Shown here in pieces: positions 7,207 through 14,795 of a stretch of 64,000 nt of DNA; position 1 is the first letter of the stretch, and every line of letters begins with the position of its first letter. Both the position numbers and the translations under genes were made by a program. The notes under the pieces are model-generated. The model was given only the letters and a program-made list of their open reading frames with translations. It searched no databases and was not told the DNA's origin. The stretch is from the NCBI RefSeq assembly GCF_030719295.1, contig NZ_CP120997.1, forward strand, positions 4,158,501 through 4,222,500, given 5' to 3'. The DNA is from Streptomyces sp. Mut1 (GTDB lineage Bacteria; Actinomycetota; Actinomycetes; Streptomycetales; Streptomycetaceae).

Positions 7207-9766
7207 GCACGTCGCTCCGCGCGCGGCCGGAGCCACGAAGGCTCCGCTCGGGCTGCTCGGCGGCGACCTCACCCCGCTGCAAGTGATGCGGGCCCTGGAC
7301 GCCACACCCCGTGGTCTGACCGACGAGGAGGCGGCGCTCCGGCTCACGGCACACGGGCCGAACACACTGCCCGCCCACCGTGCCGCTTCCTGGGCGTTCC
7401 GGCTGGGGCACAGCCTGCGCGATCCGTTCACCGTGGTGCTGCTGGTGCTCGGCCTGGTCTCGGCGGCCGTCGCCTCCTGGGCCACGGCCGCGGTGATCCT
7501 CGTCCTGGTCGTGGTCAGCTGCGTCCTGCGCGCGCTCGGCGAGGACCGGGCCGACCGGAGCATGGCGCGGCTTCGCCGCCTGGTCACGTCGACCGCGAGT
7601 GTGCAGCGGCGCCCCGCCGACGGCGGCGCGCCCCGGGTGCGCGAGGTTCCGGTGGACGATCTCGTGCCGGGCGACGTCGTCCGCCTCGGCCCCGGGGACC
7701 TGGTGCCCGCAGACGTCCGGCTACTGCGCTCGTACGGGCTGACCCTGGACCAGTCGGCCATGACCGGTGAGTCGGCGCCGGTGGTCAAAGAGGCCGCCGA
7801 AATACCCGAGCCCGTCGGTGAGGGGGACTTCTCGGAGCGGCACTTGTGCTTCCACGGCAGCAGCGTCGCCTCCGGCAGCGGCACCGCGGTGGTGATCGCC
7901 ACCGGCCCGCACACCCGGTTCGCCGCCGCGCACGCCTGGAGCGGCCCGCGCCCGTCCACGGCGTTCGACCGCTCGGTCAAGGGAGTGTCCTGGGCGCTGA
8001 TCCGCTTCATGCTGATCACCCCGCCGCTGGTACTGATGGCGAACGCGGCCCTGCGCGGCCGGGGGCTGGAAACGCTGCCGTTCGCTGTGGCGGTCGCGGT
8101 CGGGCTGACCCCGGAGATGCTCCCGGTCATCGTCACCACCTGCCTCGCCCGCGGAGCGGCGCTGCTCGCCCGCGCCCACGACGTGATCGTGCGACGGCTG
8201 CCCGCCCTGCACGACCTCGGTGCCGTCGACGTTCTGTGCCTGGACAAGACGGGCACGCTGACCGAGGACCGGCCCCGGGTGGCCGACGCGGTGGACGCCA
8301 CCGGCCGGCCGACGCCCGACGTGCTCCGCTGGGCGGCGCTCAATGCCTGGTGGACGCTCCAGCTCGCCGAACTCCCCACCCCCGACGCGCTCGACGAGGC
8401 CCTTCTCGCCGCGGCCGACCTCGATGAGGCGATGGCGCACGACCCGGTGGCGGCCCTGTCCTTCGACGCCGGCCGGCGCCTGTCGACCGCGGTCGTCCGC
8501 ACCCCCGGCGCACTCGGCAGCCACACCCTCGTGGTCAAGGGCGAGGCCCAGACCGTCCTGGAACGCTGTGTGCTGGCGGACGACGAGCGCGCCGCCCTGC
8601 TCACCGAGGCCGACCGGCGGGCCCGCGCGGGGGTGCGGCTGCTGGCGGTCGCGACCGGCGAGCGGCCCGCCCGTACGCGCGACTACACCCCGGCCGACGA
8701 ACGCGGCCTGGACTTTCGAGGGTTCGTGACGTTCACCGACACCCTCGTGCCCAGCGCGGGGCCGGCGCTCGCCCGCCTCGTGGAGCACGGAGTCGCCGTC
8801 AAGGTCCTCACCGGCGACCACCCGGCCACGGTCGCCCGGGTCTGCCAGGACCTCGGGCTGCCCCCGGGCGACGTGGTCGGCGCAGAGCGCACGGACTCGC
8901 TCACCGACGCCCAGCTGGCCGCACTCGCCGAGTCCACCACCGTCTTCGCCCGCTGCACCCCCGAGCACAAGGCCAGGATCGCGCTCGCACTGCGCTCGGG
9001 CGGACACACCACCGGGTATCTCGGCGACGGCGTGAACGACCTGCCCGCCCTGCGCGCCGCCGACGTCGGCATCTGCCCGGCGGGCGGCGTCGACGTGGCC
9101 CGCGAGGCAGCCGACGTGGTCCTCGCCGACAAGGACCTCACCGCGATCGGCCACGCGGTCACCGCCGGGCGCCACAGCAGCGGCAACATCTCCACGTACC
9201 TGCGCATCACGCTCTCCTCCAACCTCGGCAACGTGATCGCGATGCTCGTGGCGGGCCTCCTGCTGCCGTTCCTGCCGATGCTGCCCGCACAGGTCCTTCT
9301 CCAGAACCTGTGCTTCGACACCGCCCAGCTGGCCTTCGCCCACGACCGCCCGTCCCCCGACGTGCTGGGCCGCCCCGCCGCCCTCGACCCGCGGGCCCTG
9401 CTGCGCTTCGTCACCGGATTCGGGGTGCTCGGCGCCCTCGCGGACCTCGCCACGTTCGGGGCGCTCGCCCTCACCGCGGGAGCGGCGAGCGACCAGGGCG
9501 CCTTCCACTCCGGCTGGTTCACGGAGAACCTGCTCACCCAGGCCCTTGTCATGCTGCTGCTGCGTACCGGTCTCAGCCCGGCGCCCCGTCCGCTGCGCGC
9601 GGCCGCGGCGCTCCTCGCGCTGATCGGCGTCCTGGCGCCGCTCACGCCGGTGGGGGACCCGTTCGGCCTGACGGCTCTTCCGCTTCCGTACTACGGCGCC
9701 CTCGCGGCGATCCTCGCGCTGTACGCGGGTGCGCTCAAGGTCCTCACCCGGCACACCCGCCGCTGA
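7199..9766 (+). CDS. mgtA: MgtA-like P-type cation-transporting ATPase
   Basis: An 855-residue P-type ATPase. Actuator motif TGES is near residue 189, the phosphorylation motif DKTGTLTED near 348, TGDH near 540 and the hinge GDGVNDLPALRAADVGI near 609. The membrane segment LTPEMLPVIVTTCLARGA matches the P3B (MgtA/MgtB) group, and there is no CPx motif of heavy-metal P1B pumps. The usual substrate is Mg2+. Pairing with an ArsR sensor is atypical for Mg2+ control and leaves another divalent metal possible. The GTG start lies inside the end of arsR with a weak ribosome-binding site, consistent with coupled translation. Confidence 0.8.
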   Translation: MPEHVAPRAAGATKAPLGLLGGDLTPLQVMRALDATPRGLTDEEAALRLTAHGPNTLPAHRAASWAFRLGHSLRDPFTVVLLVLGLVSAAVASWATAAVILVLVVVSCVLRALGEDRADRSMARLRRLVTSTASVQRRPADGGAPRVREVPVDDLVPGDVVRLGPGDLVPADVRLLRSYGLTLDQSAMTGESAPVVKEAAEIPEPVGEGDFSERHLCFHGSSVASGSGTAVVIATGPHTRFAAAHAWSGPRPSTAFDRSVKGVSWALIRFMLITPPLVLMANAALRGRGLETLPFAVAVAVGLTPEMLPVIVTTCLARGAALLARAHDVIVRRLPALHDLGAVDVLCLDKTGTLTEDRPRVADAVDATGRPTPDVLRWAALNAWWTLQLAELPTPDALDEALLAAADLDEAMAHDPVAALSFDAGRRLSTAVVRTPGALGSHTLVVKGEAQTVLERCVLADDERAALLTEADRRARAGVRLLAVATGERPARTRDYTPADERGLDFRGFVTFTDTLVPSAGPALARLVEHGVAVKVLTGDHPATVARVCQDLGLPPGDVVGAERTDSLTDAQLAALAESTTVFARCTPEHKARIALALRSGGHTTGYLGDGVNDLPALRAADVGICPAGGVDVAREAADVVLADKDLTAIGHAVTAGRHSSGNISTYLRITLSSNLGNVIAMLVAGLLLPFLPMLPAQVLLQNLCFDTAQLAFAHDRPSPDVLGRPAALDPRALLRFVTGFGVLGALADLATFGALALTAGAASDQGAFHSGWFTENLLTQALVMLLLRTGLSPAPRPLRAAAALLALIGVLAPLTPVGDPFGLTALPLPYYGALAAILALYAGALKVLTRHTRR

Positions 9767-9779
9767 GCGGTCTCCGGCC

Positions 9780-10266
9780 CGGGTGCGGACGGCGACTTCG
9801 GCGTGGCCGGTGGTTCTGCCGGCACCTCAACGGCAACCTCCACAGCGTCTCGCTGACCGACGGCCGGCGATCGGAGGCACAGACCGGGGCCGACGCCCTC
9901 GGCCTGCCCTTCTCACACCTTGAGCGCGGCGGCACCGGCCCGACCCCGGTGATCGGCGGCGACTGGACCAGCGGCACCGGTTACCCGGGGAGCGGCGCGT
10001 CGCCCGAACCCGCCGGCACCGCGTCGCCGGCCGCGGGAGCCCATGCCCTTACGGCGGACACGTCCGGGACCTGCGCCGAGGTCAGCCCGTACAAGACCGT
10101 CGAGATCAACGGTGTCCCGATGACTCCGGCGCGGGCGTACGTGGCGGCGGGCGACGAGGCCGGCCCCGGTTCCGCTCCGGAGCGGGGGCGTCCCGCCGTG
10201 AGCCTGGAGAAGGCGGAGGCCGACGCCGCGCGGCGACGGCCTCCGCGCGACGCCGACGTGACATGA
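9780..10266 (+). pseudogene. Possible remnant of a secreted-protein gene
   Basis: No convincing intact gene lies between the ATPase and tatA. In one plus frame (closing at 10266) there is continuous protein-like sequence with segments such as HLNGNLHSVSLTDGRR, GADALGLPFSHL and TVEINGVPMTPARAYVA. It has normal Streptomyces codon GC bias but no credible start codon after 9766 and no recognised family. It may be the 3' part of a gene whose 5' end was lost next to mgtA. Coding status is uncertain. Confidence 0.35.
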
Positions 10267-10289
10267 CGTGAGCCCGGCAGGGGCTCACG
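10267..10289 (-). terminator. Terminator after tatA
   Basis: A 9-bp perfect stem (10267-10275 with 10281-10289, loop ggcag) begins eight bases past the tatA stop on the minus strand. The T tract is weak, as is common in Streptomyces. Confidence 0.6.
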
Positions 10290-10296
10290 CCACGGG

Positions 10297-10575
10297 TCAG
10301 CCCGCTGCCTTCTGCTCCGAGGCCGGGCGGGCGGTGGCGCTGTCGCCGGGAGAGGTCCGGATGACGGGCCGGGCCTCGGCCGGCGCGTCATCGGGAGCGG
10401 GTGCGGCCGAAGGGGCGCCTTCGTCGCCCTTCATGGCCTTGGCCTCGCTCTTGAGGATGCGGGCGGACTTGCCGAGCGAACGCGCCATGTCCGGGAGCTT
10501 CTTCGACCCGAACAGCATGATGATCACGATGGCGACGACCAGCAGATGCCAGGGTTCCAGTCCGTTGCGGAGCAT
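10297..10575 (-). CDS. tatA: Twin-arginine translocase subunit TatA (stand-alone)
   Basis: A 92-residue protein beginning [12 protein letters not shown]. The ATG at 10575 follows GAAGGGGTGG and is preferred over an upstream in-frame ATG that would add 33 basic residues. The N-terminal membrane helix [13 protein letters not shown] is followed by the FG hinge and the amphipathic helix [20 protein letters not shown], the classic TatA layout. A disordered Pro/Ala-rich acidic tail completes it. TatA multimerises to form the Tat translocation path. No tatC or tatB is adjacent, so this is probably an extra paralogue of the main TatA. A TTGCGCAA palindrome sits 84 bases upstream of the start. Confidence 0.9.
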   Translation of the reverse strand: MLRNGLEPWHLLVVAIVIIMLFGSKKLPDMARSLGKSARILKSEAKAMKGDEGAPSAAPAPDDAPAEARPVIRTSPGDSATARPASEQKAAG

Positions 10576-10658
10576 TGCGCCCACCCCTTCTCGTTGTCTC
10601 GGTGCTCGGCGGAGGCAGGCGCCCGGGACGCGTCGCGACACCCGCCAAGATTGCCGTA

Positions 10659-10666
10659 TTGCGCAA
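10659..10666. promoter_or_regulatory. TTGCGCAA palindrome upstream of tatA
   Basis: Perfect 8-bp palindrome TTGCGCAA within an AT-richer stretch (tattgcgcaactgtac), 84 bases before the tatA ATG. The same octamer recurs 45 bases before the neighbouring minus-strand gene (11058-11065). Confidence 0.4.
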
Positions 10667-10743
10667 CTGTACAAGCCGTGGTCGGGCGAGCGGTTCCCCG
10701 CCGCGCCACCGGCCCCGCGCCGCGTGGGCCGGCGGCGCCGGGA

Positions 10744-11013
10744 CTACGTGCCGCCCGACACCAGCAGTTCGATCCGCTCCGGGTCGAACACGACCCACTG
10801 GGCACGAGCCGATCCGGACATCCGGAGCCGGCACATCGTGACCCCGTCCGGCCGGGCCCACCACCCGAGTACGGTCGCCGGCTGCGGCCAGGGGCCGTCC
10901 CCCCGGACCATCGCGCGGCGGTACGCGGGGGACACCTGGCCCTGGTCGGGCACCCGCTCGCCACCTCGTGGGTCCTTCCGGTGCCATTCCCGGGTGTTCG
11001 CCACATGCGTCAT
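10744..11013 (-). CDS. Small conserved-looking protein of unknown function
   Basis: An 89-residue protein starting MTHVANTREWHRKDPRGG. The ATG at 11013 is preceded by GAGAGG at a suitable distance. An in-frame ATG 15 codons upstream is less well supported. The sequence is compact and balanced (Trp, Val and Arg rich) with a beta-rich C-terminal half (VTMCRLRMSGSARAQWVVFDPERIELL), so it looks like a folded cytoplasmic domain rather than a shadow frame. It has no signal peptide and no recognised family. It lies upstream of tatA on the same strand, 168 bases away, and shares an upstream TTGCGCAA palindrome with it. Confidence 0.6.
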   Translation of the reverse strand: MTHVANTREWHRKDPRGGERVPDQGQVSPAYRRAMVRGDGPWPQPATVLGWWARPDGVTMCRLRMSGSARAQWVVFDPERIELLVSGGT

Positions 11014-11050
11014 TCGGCCGGCCTCTCTGACTAGTGACACCACCAACACT

Positions 11051-11083
11051 TCAATCATTGCGCAATATTCTGGATTATTGAAG
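11051..11083. promoter_or_regulatory. Nested inverted repeats with ATTGCGCAAT core
   Basis: The perfect 10-bp palindrome ATTGCGCAAT (11057-11066) lies within a wider imperfect inverted repeat whose arms are cttcaatca (about 11050-11058) and ttattgaag (about 11075-11083). This AT-rich island precedes the 10744-11013 gene by about 40 bases and is a plausible operator/promoter. Confidence 0.45.
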
Positions 11084-11230
11084 TGCAGATCTTCCGGTGC
11101 GCGTCGAATCGCGCCCACGGCCGACGGCGGGCCGCGCGATCCATGAGGGGCGGGTCCCGCCGGGGCCAGGGCCGATGGCCGTCCTCATGACCCGCCGACG
11201 CGGTCGCCGGACGGTCCACTCCAGGTCCAC

Positions 11231-11283
11231 CACGACGCGAAGGGCGCTCCGGACGAGGTGTCCGAAGCGCCCTTCGCGTCGTG
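11231..11283 (-). terminator. Strong 24-bp terminator hairpin after tRNA relic
   Basis: Arms 11231-11254 and 11260-11283 pair over 24 bp with one mismatch and a 5-base loop. It starts about 12 bases past the 3' end of the tRNA-like sequence at 11295-11362, the same layout as the terminators behind the intact tRNA-Asp and tRNA-Phe genes of this window. It may also end transcripts from the left. Confidence 0.75.
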
Positions 11284-11294
11284 AGGGCAGGGGA

Positions 11295-11362
11295 GGGGCC
11301 GGGACCGAACCGGCGGCCTGTCGCCCTTCCGCAATCGCCCGTACCGGCCGAGCCACCCGGCC
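11295..11362 (-). pseudogene. Decayed tRNA-Phe gene
   Basis: On the minus strand this segment aligns along its whole length with the tRNA-Phe(GAA) genes at 24444-24520 and 29334-29410. The D-arm (GGTAC) and T-arm (CCGGTTCGGTCCCGG) are well preserved. Most differences are A/T to G/C transitions. The anticodon loop has lost one base, and the acceptor stem has two mismatches (GGCCGGG against CCCTCCC). A strong terminator follows. It is therefore read as a tRNA-Phe relic, possibly left by an insertion event, rather than a working tRNA. Confidence 0.7.
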
Positions 11363-11471
11363 ACGCGACGTGCGAGAGCCGTGGCGGTTCGTCCATCAGG
11401 GCCGGCGGGGCCTGTGCGGCATGGCGTTTCGCCGGGTGTCATGGCCGCGTGGCCCGGCTCACCGTTCGTGG

Positions 11472-12098
11472 TCAGCGGTGGCGCAGCAGGTCCATCTGCC
11501 GCGGCGTCAGCGCACTGGTCTCCCGGCCGGACAGCAGCAGCGTCAGCCGGGCAGTCTCCTCGATCTCCTCCACCGCGTCGACCGCCGCCTCCAGCGACGC
11601 CGCAGCCGCGATCGAGCCGTGGTTGGCGAGCAGCGCGCAGCGCGCGTCGGTGGCTTCCAGCGCGTCGGCGAGCCCGGGATCGCCGGGCGGGAAGTATCCG
11701 ATCATCGGCATCCGGCCGACCCGCATCACGTAGTACGCGGTCAGCGGCGGCAGCGGACCGGCGGGGTCGAGACCGCTCAGACACGACACAGCGACCGCAT
11801 GTGTGGAGTGCACGTGCGCGACGGCCGTGACCTCCGTGTGCCGCCGGTAGCAGGCGCGGTGCAGCGGGAGCTCCTTCGTCGGCGGGTCGCCGCCGAGCAA
11901 CTCGCCCTCCAGCGTGACCAGCGAGAGGCGGTCGGGGTCGAGCCGTCCGAGGCACGCGTTGGTCGGTGTCAGCAGCAGGCGGTCACCGAGTCTGACGCTG
12001 AGGTTGCCGGTGCGCCCGTGCGTGATCCCGCGGTCGTACAGCGCGCGCCCCAGGGTGACGATCGCGGCGCGGGCCGGCGCTTCGGTGTCCGAGCTCAT
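11472..12098 (-). CDS. otnC: Class II aldolase-fold decarboxylase OtnC-like
   Basis: A 208-residue class II aldolase/adducin protein. The metal-binding motif VAHVHSTHAVAV (His-x-His) is near residues 93-104, the glycine-rich TGNLSVRLGDRLLLTPTN near 31-48, and a later LLANHGSIAAA near 157-167 supplies the third His. In the family, OtnC decarboxylates 3-oxo-tetronate 4-phosphate to dihydroxyacetone phosphate or an equivalent C3 product. The gene overlaps otnK by four bases (ATGA), so the kinase product is passed to this enzyme. Fuculose-phosphate aldolase is the main alternative, but the otnK partner argues for OtnC. Confidence 0.85.
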   Translation of the reverse strand: MSSDTEAPARAAIVTLGRALYDRGITHGRTGNLSVRLGDRLLLTPTNACLGRLDPDRLSLVTLEGELLGGDPPTKELPLHRACYRRHTEVTAVAHVHSTHAVAVSCLSGLDPAGPLPPLTAYYVMRVGRMPMIGYFPPGDPGLADALEATDARCALLANHGSIAAAASLEAAVDAVEEIEETARLTLLLSGRETSALTPRQMDLLRHR

Positions 12099-13375
12099 CG
12101 CGGCTCGCCCCGAGCTGCGCCGTCCAGGCGGGCGAACGCCTCCAGGAAGAAGTCGTCACCGCCGAAGTTCCCCGACTTGAACGCCAGCGCGAGGCCCGGC
12201 CGTTCGGACACCGTCCAGGGGACGCCGGTGCAGATCTCCGGCCCGATCCGGACCCGGGTGACACCCAGCGCGCGTGCCACCGCGCCCGAGGTCTCGCCGC
12301 CCGCGACCACCAGCCGCCGTACGCCGCGCTCGGTCAGCCCGACCGCCAGCCGCCCCATCGCCTCCTCCACGGCCGAGGCCGCGCGCTCCCGGCCGAGCGT
12401 CCGCTGTGCGGCGGCGACCGCTTCGGGGCGGGTATCGGCCGCCACCATCACCGGGCCGTCACCGAGATGTGCGGCGGCCCATTCCAGGGCGGCGTCCACA
12501 CTGCCGGGTCCGGCGGCGACGTCCTCGGCGGGCAGCCGCAGCAGGGGCCACCGGCGGGCGAACGACTCGACCTGCCGGAGCGTCGCCTGCGAGGCGCTGC
12601 CCACCAGTACCGCCGAGGGCCCGTCCGGCGGTACCGGAGGGGCGGCGCCGCCGGCACCCGTGGCACGGATCAGCGCGGCGCCCCAGGCGGCACCGAACGG
12701 CGCACCGCCCGCCGCCAGCGGCAGTTCGCAGGCGGCCACGGCCGCGGCCAGGTGCTCGATGTCCTCGTCCCGGACGGCGTCCGCGATGACATGAGCCGTC
12801 CCGGCACGTCCCAGGTCCGCCAGGTGCGCGGCGGTCGGCCCGGGCCCGTGCGTCGTGACGTCCAGCGGAAGCGCGCCGACCGCCGCGGGCGTCTGTGAGC
12901 CCAGCACCCGGAGCAGGTCCGGATCACGCATGGGCGTCAGTGGATGGTTCGCCATCCCCGACTCGGAGAGCAGTGACCGCCCGACGAACAGGTGCCCGAG
13001 ATAGACGGTCCGCGCGTTGGCGGGGTACGCGGGGCAGTGCACGGTCAGCGAGGACGCCAGCTCGGCCAGGAGCGCGTCGGTCACCGGGCCGATATTGCCC
13101 TCGGAGGTGGAGTCGAAGGTGCTGCAGTACTTGAGGTACAGCCCCTGAACACCATGGCTCCGCAGCCACCGGCAACTGCGGAGCGACTGCTCGCGGGCCT
13201 CCGCGCTGGTGGCCGTCCGGGTCTTCAGGGCGATGACCACGGCGTCGGCGTCGGTGTCGGGTGGCCCCTCGGGCACCCCGAAGATCTGAGTGGTGGCGAT
13301 GCCCCGGCGCACCAGGGCGCCGGCGAGGTCGGTGGCACCGGTGATGTCGTCGGCGATACAGCCCAGGACAGGCAA
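12095..13375 (-). CDS. otnK: Four-carbon acid sugar kinase OtnK-like (DUF1537)
   Basis: A 426-residue protein of the DUF1537 sugar-acid kinase family, recognisable by the N-terminal LGCIADDITGATDLAGALV, the substrate-site YLKYCSTFDSTSEGNIG and a C-terminal nucleotide domain with VVAGGETSGAVARALGV. OtnK phosphorylates 3-oxo-tetronate at O4. I chose the TTG at 13375 because GGAAGG lies nine bases upstream. An ATG at 13396 has no ribosome-binding site but could serve a leaderless transcript. An operator-like palindrome lies at 13400-13413. The isomerase OtnI and the dehydrogenases that normally feed this step are missing from the cluster. Confidence 0.87.
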   Translation of the reverse strand: MPVLGCIADDITGATDLAGALVRRGIATTQIFGVPEGPPDTDADAVVIALKTRTATSAEAREQSLRSCRWLRSHGVQGLYLKYCSTFDSTSEGNIGPVTDALLAELASSLTVHCPAYPANARTVYLGHLFVGRSLLSESGMANHPLTPMRDPDLLRVLGSQTPAAVGALPLDVTTHGPGPTAAHLADLGRAGTAHVIADAVRDEDIEHLAAAVAACELPLAAGGAPFGAAWGAALIRATGAGGAAPPVPPDGPSAVLVGSASQATLRQVESFARRWPLLRLPAEDVAAGPGSVDAALEWAAAHLGDGPVMVAADTRPEAVAAAQRTLGRERAASAVEEAMGRLAVGLTERGVRRLVVAGGETSGAVARALGVTRVRIGPEICTGVPWTVSERPGLALAFKSGNFGGDDFFLEAFARLDGAARGEPR

Positions 13376-13399
13376 CGTGGCGTTCCTTCCCACCATTTA

Positions 13400-13413
13400 T
13401 GCATACGGATTCG
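13400..13413. promoter_or_regulatory. LacI-type operator, site 1 (otnK promoter)
   Basis: TGCATACGGATTCG, a degraded copy of the palindrome TGCATRCGTATRCG, sits 24 bases before the preferred otnK start and overlaps a -10-like TATGCAT on the minus strand. Confidence 0.55.
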
Positions 13414-13460
13414 TTTTGGATGGGTGTCCGGGCCTGACAGCGGCCTTGGAAGCACCGTTC

Positions 13461-13474
13461 TGCATGCGTATGCG
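13461..13474. promoter_or_regulatory. LacI-type operator, site 2
   Basis: TGCATGCGTATGCG lies midway in the otnK/bicupin divergent region. The central CG and the TGCAT-like half-sites match sites 1, 3 and 4. Confidence 0.55.
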
Positions 13475-13530
13475 ATTAGAGATCCAGAGAAGTACCCATG
13501 TCAAGGGCACATCTTTCGCAAGCTCCAGCC

Positions 13531-13560
13531 TTGCTTGTGTGCGGCAACGGCAGCTAGGTT
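13531..13560 (+). promoter_or_regulatory. Candidate promoter of the bicupin gene
   Basis: TTGCTT (13531-13536) and TAGGTT (13555-13560) are separated by 18 bases and followed directly by operator site 3. This geometry suits repression of the plus-strand gene. Confidence 0.45.
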
Positions 13561-13561
13561 A

Positions 13562-13575
13562 TGCATACGTATACG
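13562..13575. promoter_or_regulatory. LacI-type operator, site 3 (bicupin promoter)
   Basis: TGCATACGTATACG contains the perfect core ATACGTAT and differs at two positions from the perfect palindrome at 20740-20753. It would overlap the transcription start of the bicupin gene, 24 bases before its ATG. Confidence 0.65.
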
Positions 13576-13598
13576 ATTCAGGGAAGGGGAGATCCATC

Positions 13599-14732
13599 AT
13601 GCCGAACGACGTTCATGTCACTCCCGAGGAGATCGAGCGCCGCACCATACGCCGAGCCGAACTGAAGGCGGACAAATCGGCGTTCATCGATACCTGCCTG
13701 CCAGAATGCGTGGGCAAGGAGAACTACGCGCTCATCGGCCCGGGGGTCTCCGAGAACGCTGAGCAGGTGGTGCCGGTGACCGATGCACACGGATTCAACC
13801 TGGGTGTCGCGGCCATGCCCCACGGCATCACCAACTCACTCCATCTGCACTACACAGCCGAGGTCTTCAGCTGCTTCAGCGGCGAGTGGCTGTTCCGTTG
13901 GGGCGTCGGCGGCGACGAGGGCGAGCACGTGATCCGGCCGGGTGACGTCATCTCCATGCCCACCTGGATGTTCCGCGGCTTCACCAACGTCGGCGCGGAC
14001 GACGGCTGGATGTTCTCCTCGCTCGGCATGGACGAGACCGGCGGCATCATCTGGGCGCCCTCCGTCCTGCGGGCGGCGGCGGAGCACGGCAACTACCTCT
14101 CGGCAGACAACCGCCTGATCCGGGGCGTACCGGGGGAACGCCCGGCGGGCGTCGAGCTCACCGAGCCGATGCCCGACGAGGAGGTGCGCAAGCTGCGTCC
14201 GGTCTCCCCCGAGCAGATGCGGCAGCGGCTGGCCACCCCGGAGGACCTGGAATGGTCGGCGACGCCGTTCCTGGACTCGGAACTGCCCGGCGGCGGCGCC
14301 GAACTCGCCCTGGTGGTCGGCTACGGCATCACCGAGGACCGTGACCAGAGCCCGCGGGTGCACAATCCGCACGGTTTCAGCCTCGCCTGGCTGCGCGCCG
14401 AGCCGGGTGCGGGGGTCGGCGCGCACCGCCACGACGCCTCGCAGGTCTTCATGGTCAAGGACGGCCGCTGGCGCGTCACGCTGAACCAGGAGGACCCGGT
14501 GACCTCCGAGCTGGGCCCGTTCGACACCTTCTCCGTACCCAGGGGCGCGTGGCGGAAGCTGGAGAGCATCGGCGAGAGCACCGGCCTCCTCGTCGTCATG
14601 ACCGAGGGCGACGGCCGGGTGCGCGCGGAATGGGATCCGGAGATTCGCCGTGCGGCGTCGGCCCGGGGTACGGCGTACGACACGAACGGCTACCTCGCCC
14701 CCGCCGCGCTGGTCGGGAACGCGCAGCCGTAA
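13599..14732 (+). CDS. Bicupin protein of the catabolic island
   Basis: A 377-residue protein starting at ATG 13599 after GGAAGGGGA. It has two cupin domains. The first (about 60-150) carries a full cupin-1 motif, GITNSLHLHYTAEVFSCFSG, giving His-x-His and Glu. The second (about 265-340) has GVGAHRHDASQVFMVKDG with Gln for Glu. In both, the second cupin motif that normally supplies the third His reads Arg at that place (TWMFRGFTN and GAWRKLES). The fold suggests a sugar isomerase, epimerase or dioxygenase, but the altered metal site prevents a firm call. It is divergent from otnK and controlled by the shared operator region. Confidence 0.75.
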   Translation: MPNDVHVTPEEIERRTIRRAELKADKSAFIDTCLPECVGKENYALIGPGVSENAEQVVPVTDAHGFNLGVAAMPHGITNSLHLHYTAEVFSCFSGEWLFRWGVGGDEGEHVIRPGDVISMPTWMFRGFTNVGADDGWMFSSLGMDETGGIIWAPSVLRAAAEHGNYLSADNRLIRGVPGERPAGVELTEPMPDEEVRKLRPVSPEQMRQRLATPEDLEWSATPFLDSELPGGGAELALVVGYGITEDRDQSPRVHNPHGFSLAWLRAEPGAGVGAHRHDASQVFMVKDGRWRVTLNQEDPVTSELGPFDTFSVPRGAWRKLESIGESTGLLVVMTEGDGRVRAEWDPEIRRAASARGTAYDTNGYLAPAALVGNAQP

Positions 14733-14742
14733 CGGACGCCCG

Positions 14743-14779
14743 CGGGGCCCGTCACCGCGTGAACCGGTGACGGGCCCCG
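14743..14779. terminator. Bidirectional terminator between bicupin and hydrolase genes
   Basis: A perfect 15-bp stem (14743-14757 with 14765-14779, 7-base loop) sits between two convergent genes, 10 bases past the bicupin stop and 16 bases past the hydrolase stop. Confidence 0.75.
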
Positions 14780-14795
14780 GCCGGGTCCGCGGCGT

